Source: Crocinitomicaceae bacterium
GTDB taxonomy: Bacteria > Bacteroidota > Bacteroidia > Flavobacteriales_G > Salibacteraceae
Reading direction: 5' to 3'
Length of the DNA: 9,984 bases
Assembly: GCA_018623405.1 (NCBI GenBank)
Contig: JAAZVO010000084.1
Coordinates: 1 to 9,984, forward strand
Positions 6,341 to 9,984 of the stretch are shown piece after piece. Both the position numbers and the translations under genes were made by a program. The first letter of the stretch is position 1, and every line of letters starts with the position of its first letter. Below the pieces are notes generated by a model. It did not search any database. It saw nothing but the letters and a program-made list of their open reading frames with translations, and was not told the origin of the DNA.

Positions 6341-7051
6341 ATGGAGTGGTTAGAGTCTAAGTTCCTTTATTTGGGGCTCAATATTTTTACCATATCCATT
6401 CCCTTTTGGCGAAGCTTTGAAGAAAAATACATTAACTATAAAGCCAATTGGGGCGCATTATTTAAAGCCATAGCTATAACCGGTGCCTTCTTCATTATTT
6501 GGGATGTAATTTTCACCATTAATGGTGTTTGGGGGTTTAATCCTGATTATTTAGTTGGAATAGACATTTTGCATTTGCCAATAGAAGAGTGGCTCTTTTT
6601 TATCACCATACCATACTCCTGTATTTTCATTTACGAAGTATTAAACCGATTTGTAAAAGAGGATTACCTTAAGTTAATGGGCAAACCATTTAGCTTGCTG
6701 TTGGGTTTAAGTTTAATTGCCTCGGCTATAGGAAACCATGAAAAGGCATATACCTTTTGGAATTTTCTTTTTTGTGGAGGGTTTTTATTAATTCATTATT
6801 TCATCATCAGACCCAATTATTTAGGTCGCTTTTATTTTTCGTATGTAGTCGCTTTGTTGGGGGTTTTTCTGGTTAATGGCATTTTAACAGGAAGTCTTAT
6901 TGAATCACCTGTGGTTTGGTACAACAACGAGGAAAATTTAGGCATTAGGTTAGGCACCATTCCCGTTGAAGACATCTTTTATGGAATGTTGCTGATATTA
7001 ATGAATTTGACACTTTTTGAGGAATTTAAACAATCCAATGCCAATGAATAA
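6341..7051 (+). CDS. Fused heterodimeric-type lycopene cyclase CrtYcd
   Basis: A 236-residue polytopic membrane protein with about six or seven hydrophobic helices, made of two homologous halves. Each half carries the acidic motif of the CrtYc/CrtYd cyclases: LPIEEW (Pro80-Glu83) in the first half and IPVEDIFYG (Pro208-Asp211) in the second. In actinobacteria the halves are separate proteins; in Bacteroidota they are commonly fused, as here. It is unrelated in sequence to the FAD-containing CrtY/CrtL type. Reaction: cyclises psi ends of lycopene to beta rings. In a cluster with cruF and crtD the product that is used is the monocyclic gamma-carotene; whether this enzyme makes one or two rings cannot be read from sequence. 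ATG start 1 nt after the crtZ stop. It is the last gene of the carotenoid run; I see no clear terminator hairpin after it. Confidence 0.92.
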   Translation: MEWLESKFLYLGLNIFTISIPFWRSFEEKYINYKANWGALFKAIAITGAFFIIWDVIFTINGVWGFNPDYLVGIDILHLPIEEWLFFITIPYSCIFIYEVLNRFVKEDYLKLMGKPFSLLLGLSLIASAIGNHEKAYTFWNFLFCGGFLLIHYFIIRPNYLGRFYFSYVVALLGVFLVNGILTGSLIESPVVWYNNEENLGIRLGTIPVEDIFYGMLLILMNLTLFEEFKQSNANE

Positions 7052-7181
7052 AAATGTCATTTGTCATATTAACAGTAATTTCATACGGGCTTCACTAACC
7101 AATAATTGACAAGTAAACTTAAGATAAGCTAAAGGTTAAATCCTATAAGTTGATTTGTATTAAACTATTAATCAATTTATT
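7052..7181. other. Intergenic region without clear signals
   Basis: This 130-bp AT-rich gap separates the carotenoid operon from the secreted protein gene. A promoter for the latter is expected. TTGACA occurs at 7106-7111 and TTGATTTG at 7150-7157 resembles the Bacteroidota -7 element with one mismatch, but the two are about 38 nt apart and do not form one promoter. No convincing terminator stem with a T-tract is visible after 7051. Confidence 0.5.
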
Positions 7182-8180
7182 ATGAAAAAACTTTTACTTT
7201 CAAAACTATTTGTTTTCCTTTTTATTATTGGTGCTCAAGCCCAGTTATATGTTCCAATTAGAGCCACAGGTGGTCAAATTACCGACACCTTAGATAATGG
7301 AACTGTCGTTACCTTAAATCTTTCATCTGATGATGCTGAACAAGAAAACGATGAGGTTGACTCTCCTTATGATGATGACCTAGATGCAGGTTGGGAAGGC
7401 GCTCCAGACGATCAGAACATCTTAACTCTTGGCCTAAGGTTTACTGATATCACAATTGATCAAGGTGCTACAATTGATTCTGCCTTTATTATTTTCCATA
7501 CTCACGAAGGAAAATTAGCAACCGATGTTGCTGACCTGGATATTGTTGGTGAAGCTACAGACAATGCTTTAACTTTTGATTCTACCAACTTTAACGACAT
7601 GTATCTTTTAACTGATAGACCTGCCACCGCAGCCTCAGTAAATTGGTTGGTTGATGAGGAGTGGGTAATTTGGACAGCATATAGAACTCCGGACATCAGC
7701 TCAATTATTCAAGAGATAGTTAACCGTCCGGGATGGAGCAATGGAAATGCTTTAGCCTTAATCTTAAAAGGAAAAGACCAAGGACCTAGTACTGATGAAA
7801 ATGCAAGAGAATTTAATGCGTTTGAAAATATAGCTGACCCAGACGATACTGACCCTCAAGGAAACCCAGGGGATGGCAAAAACCACCCTGAAAGAGTTCC
7901 TTTCTTAGCAATTTATTACAACGGTTTAACAGGAACAGGAGAGTTAGCAAAGCAACCTATTAACATTTTCCATAATTCATTTTCAAATACTATTCAAATA
8001 AGCAGACCTACTGCTAATAAAGCTGAAGTAACTGTATTTGATTTGCTTGGAAACATGGTAAACCAATATAACTTATCTTCAGGCCAAGCAGCTTTACCTT
8101 TTTCTGCTAAACCAGGAATGTACTTAGTTCAACTAACTGAAAACGGAAAAACTTTCAGCGAAAAAATAGTTGTTAGATAA
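7182..8180 (+). CDS. T9SS-exported protein with DNRLRE-like domain
   Basis: A 332-residue secreted protein. Residues 1-20 are a signal peptide (MKKLLLSKLFVFLFIIGAQA, cleavage before Gln21). Residues about 22-250 form a DNRLRE-like beta-sandwich region. Its landmarks are SSDDAEQENDE, LGLRFTDITIDQGATIDSAF, a VGEATDNALTF strand, the TDRPATAASVNW stretch and RTPDISSIIQEIVNRPGWSN. Such modules are found in surface and carbohydrate-associated proteins and are thought to be structural or binding rather than catalytic. Residues about 258-332 are a type A T9SS sorting domain, including VTVFDLLGNMVNQYNL, GMYLVQL and the final FSEKIVVR. That predicts export through the outer membrane by the type IX system and release or surface attachment. 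The protein is strongly acidic. No catalytic domain is visible. A strong terminator follows 20 nt after the stop, and the receptor gene lies just beyond, suggesting a functional pair. Confidence 0.88.
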   Translation: MKKLLLSKLFVFLFIIGAQAQLYVPIRATGGQITDTLDNGTVVTLNLSSDDAEQENDEVDSPYDDDLDAGWEGAPDDQNILTLGLRFTDITIDQGATIDSAFIIFHTHEGKLATDVADLDIVGEATDNALTFDSTNFNDMYLLTDRPATAASVNWLVDEEWVIWTAYRTPDISSIIQEIVNRPGWSNGNALALILKGKDQGPSTDENAREFNAFENIADPDDTDPQGNPGDGKNHPERVPFLAIYYNGLTGTGELAKQPINIFHNSFSNTIQISRPTANKAEVTVFDLLGNMVNQYNLSSGQAALPFSAKPGMYLVQLTENGKTFSEKIVVR

Positions 8181-8200
8181 TTTATTTCTCATTAATAATT

Positions 8201-8231
8201 AAAGGAGCCTTTCTAGGCTCCTTTTGCTTTT
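8201..8231 (+). terminator. Strong intrinsic terminator between secreted protein and receptor genes
   Basis: A perfect 10-bp stem (8201-8210 AAAGGAGCCT with 8215-8224 AGGCTCCTTT) closes a 4-nt loop (TTCT) and is followed by a T-rich tail broken by a GC. It begins 20 nt after the stop of the T9SS-exported protein and ends its stem only 15 nt before the TTG start at 8240, so it lies in the immediate leader of the receptor gene. Confidence 0.85.
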
Positions 8232-8239
8232 TTTCTCCC

Positions 8240-9984
8240 TTGAAACAAACTTTAACCATTTTACTTGCTGTTTTATGCCTAAATGTTTTAGGTCAAAACA
8301 AAACGGTTTTAACAGGAAAGGTTTTTGACGGACAAAGCGGAAAGCCCATGCCCGGAGCCAATGTGTACATTGAAGGCACAACCATAGGCACTCAAACCGA
8401 ACCCGATGGCACTTTTATTATCTCAGGTTTTCCGGCAACACAGCAAACCATTAAAGTTGGTTTTATGGGCTACCAAGAGCAGGCAATAGCCCACGATTTT
8501 GCAAAGCAGCCCAAATACTATTTCGAAAAAACCTTAGCGCCATCCTTCACCGAACTTAAAGGTGTAACAATTACCGGAAGAGCTTTGGGACAAACCAAAG
8601 CCATGCAAACTCAAAAAAATGCAGAAAACATAAAAACCATTGTGTCTGCAGAGCAAATAGAATCATTCCCTGATATGACTGCCGCTGATGCAATGCAAAG
8701 AATTGCAGGAATTACATTACAAAGAGACCAAGGCGAAGGCAGGTTCGTTCAGCTAAGGGGCACCCCTCCAGAGTTTACAGTATTTAATGTTAATGGAGTG
8801 CAAATTCCATCGCCTGAAGGTGATGTAAGGTATGTGGGCATGGATGTAATTAATGCCGACCAAATTGAAAACATTGAGGTTACAAAAGTTATGACCCCAG
8901 ACATGAATGCTGACGGAATTGGCGGCACTGTAAATATCATCACCAAAAAAGCTCAAGATAGTATTTCAGTAGTTAAAGCATCTGCTTCAGGCGGCTTTAA
9001 TAACCTTCGAAAAACAGGAAACTCAAACCTTCAATTTTCATTTGAACAACGAAAAGGAAATTTAGGAATAATTGTAAATGGAAGTTATTATTACAGTAAA
9101 CAAGGTGCGGATAATATAGAGTTTGACTATGAAAAAAATACCTTTTTTGGAGATACTGGAAAACAAAACTATCACCTTCAATATAGAGAAGTACAACTTA
9201 GGCATTACGATGTTACTAGAAAAAGAACCGGTTTAAACACCACCTTAGATTATCGCTGGGGAGACCATACCAACTTTTACATTACAGGTATGTACAACAA
9301 CTTTTCTGATCATGAAACAAGAAGAAGAAAAGTTTATACTCTAGATGATGCACTTTCAGAAAGGTACTACTTGTATGGTGGAGTAGAACACGATGTGCGA
9401 GATCGAGAAAAAATACAGCAAATCTCAACTTTGAACATGGGCTCAAAACACACATTTGATTTCTTAGAATTGGATTATGAACTTGCTTTAGCACGAGCAG
9501 TTGAGTCTGAGCCTGATTATTTAGAAGCCATCTTTGATAATCCCGGTCAGGCCATTGCCATAAAGTTCAACCTTGACGATCCGCTTTACCCAAGAGCTAC
9601 ATTTCCTGATGTTACAGGCTCTGATGGTGCCTTTGATTATGACAATTATGAAATGGATAAGCTTCTCTTTGAAGACAATACTACTATTGATGAAAACTTA
9701 ACCACCTTTATAAATGCCAAAGTTCCTTTTAGATTTTTAGGAAATAAAGGCTACATAAAAACAGGTGCTCAAGTTCGATCTAAAGACAAGGTAAGAGATA
9801 AAAAAGCGCAGTCTTTTGGAGCCTATGTAGTGCAGCCCTATATTTATCCTATTGCAGGAGATACTTTATCTTTAACTAGAGTTTCAGATGACTTCGCAGA
9901 AGACAATCTGCTTAACCAAGGGTATGTTATCGACAATATGCCAAACCCTGACAACATTCGTAAATTTTACGAAAACTACCCCAC
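8240..9984 (+). CDS. TonB-dependent outer-membrane receptor, 5' part
   Basis: At least 581 residues; the frame stays open to the window edge, so the rest of the barrel is missing. Residues 1-19 are a signal peptide (MKQTLTILLAVLCLNVLGQ). A carboxypeptidase-regulatory-like beta-sandwich follows, with LTGKVFDGQSGKPMPGANVY and EPDGTFIISGF. The plug domain runs from about 134 to 238: AEQIESFPDMTAADAMQRIA, then GEGRFVQLRG (from 165), FNVNGVQIPSP, VTKVMTPDMNADGIGGTVNI. The barrel begins near 245 with alternating aromatic strands. The SFPDMTAADAMQRIAGI...GEGR and KVMTPDMNADGIGGTVNI patterns are those of the TIGR01782-like receptor branch, often linked to uptake of complex organic substrates; the ligand is unknown. 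No SusD-like gene precedes it. The TTG at 8240 is the only plausible start for the signal peptide, directly after the terminator hairpin. Confidence 0.93.
   Translation, partial: MKQTLTILLAVLCLNVLGQNKTVLTGKVFDGQSGKPMPGANVYIEGTTIGTQTEPDGTFIISGFPATQQTIKVGFMGYQEQAIAHDFAKQPKYYFEKTLAPSFTELKGVTITGRALGQTKAMQTQKNAENIKTIVSAEQIESFPDMTAADAMQRIAGITLQRDQGEGRFVQLRGTPPEFTVFNVNGVQIPSPEGDVRYVGMDVINADQIENIEVTKVMTPDMNADGIGGTVNIITKKAQDSISVVKASASGGFNNLRKTGNSNLQFSFEQRKGNLGIIVNGSYYYSKQGADNIEFDYEKNTFFGDTGKQNYHLQYREVQLRHYDVTRKRTGLNTTLDYRWGDHTNFYITGMYNNFSDHETRRRKVYTLDDALSERYYLYGGVEHDVRDREKIQQISTLNMGSKHTFDFLELDYELALARAVESEPDYLEAIFDNPGQAIAIKFNLDDPLYPRATFPDVTGSDGAFDYDNYEMDKLLFEDNTTIDENLTTFINAKVPFRFLGNKGYIKTGAQVRSKDKVRDKKAQSFGAYVVQPYIYPIAGDTLSLTRVSDDFAEDNLLNQGYVIDNMPNPDNIRKFYENYP

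Noticed and set aside
7040..7075. Short inverted repeat (AAATG/CATTT) after crtYcd as a terminator
   Set aside because: The arms are only five bases with a one-base gap and no T-tract follows.
7106..7157. TTGACA plus TTGATTTG as a promoter for the secreted protein gene
   Set aside because: The elements are about 38 nt apart, too far for a -33/-7 pair, and the second has a mismatch in the TA.
8199..8956. Minus-strand open frames across the terminator and receptor plug
   Set aside because: They are antisense to a strongly supported receptor domain and, at the left, include the terminator hairpin.

Overview
The window looks like a chromosomal segment of a Bacteroidota bacterium, most likely a marine or aquatic flavobacterium-type lineage. 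The signs are low GC content, a secreted protein ending in a type A sorting domain of the type IX secretion system (T9SS), a TonB-dependent receptor with an N-terminal carboxypeptidase-regulatory-like domain, few recognisable Shine-Dalgarno sites, and a fused CrtYcd lycopene cyclase next to CrtD and CruF. No tRNA, rRNA, CRISPR array, insertion sequence or phage gene is visible.

Left part (1-2032, + strand): the 3' end of a DsbA/FrnE-type oxidoreductase, a 50-residue four-cysteine protein of the DUF2256 type (441-593), and a complete cryptochrome DASH (590-2032). The three genes are packed like an operon, with a 3-nt gap and then an ATGA overlap.

Middle (2029-3103, - strand): two small cell-envelope proteins of unknown role, one with a single membrane anchor and one secreted with a faint PepSY-like C-terminal half. 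They converge on the cryptochrome gene with overlapping stop codons and diverge from the carotenoid operon.

Carotenoid operon (3197-7051, + strand): a PRXL2/SelL-like thioredoxin-fold protein, then crtD, cruF, crtZ and crtYcd. Gaps are 4 nt, a 4-nt overlap, 2 nt and 1 nt, so they are almost certainly one transcript. CrtYcd would close one end of lycopene to gamma-carotene, CruF would hydrate the open psi end, CrtD would add the 3',4' double bond, and CrtZ would hydroxylate the beta ring. The expected product is a monocyclic xanthophyll of the saproxanthin/myxol type. The early genes crtE, crtB and crtI are not in the window.

Right part (7182-9984, + strand): a T9SS-exported protein with a DNRLRE-like domain, a strong intrinsic terminator at 8201-8231, and then, with almost no gap, a TonB-dependent receptor starting at 8240 and running off the window end. 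The two may form a nutrient-uptake pair, with the hairpin setting receptor level.

Most of the window is recognisable biology rather than a new system. The points most worth a second look are the redox protein leading the carotenoid operon, the DUF2256 gene coupled to the cryptochrome, the terminator directly before the receptor start, and the repeated use of TTG start codons.
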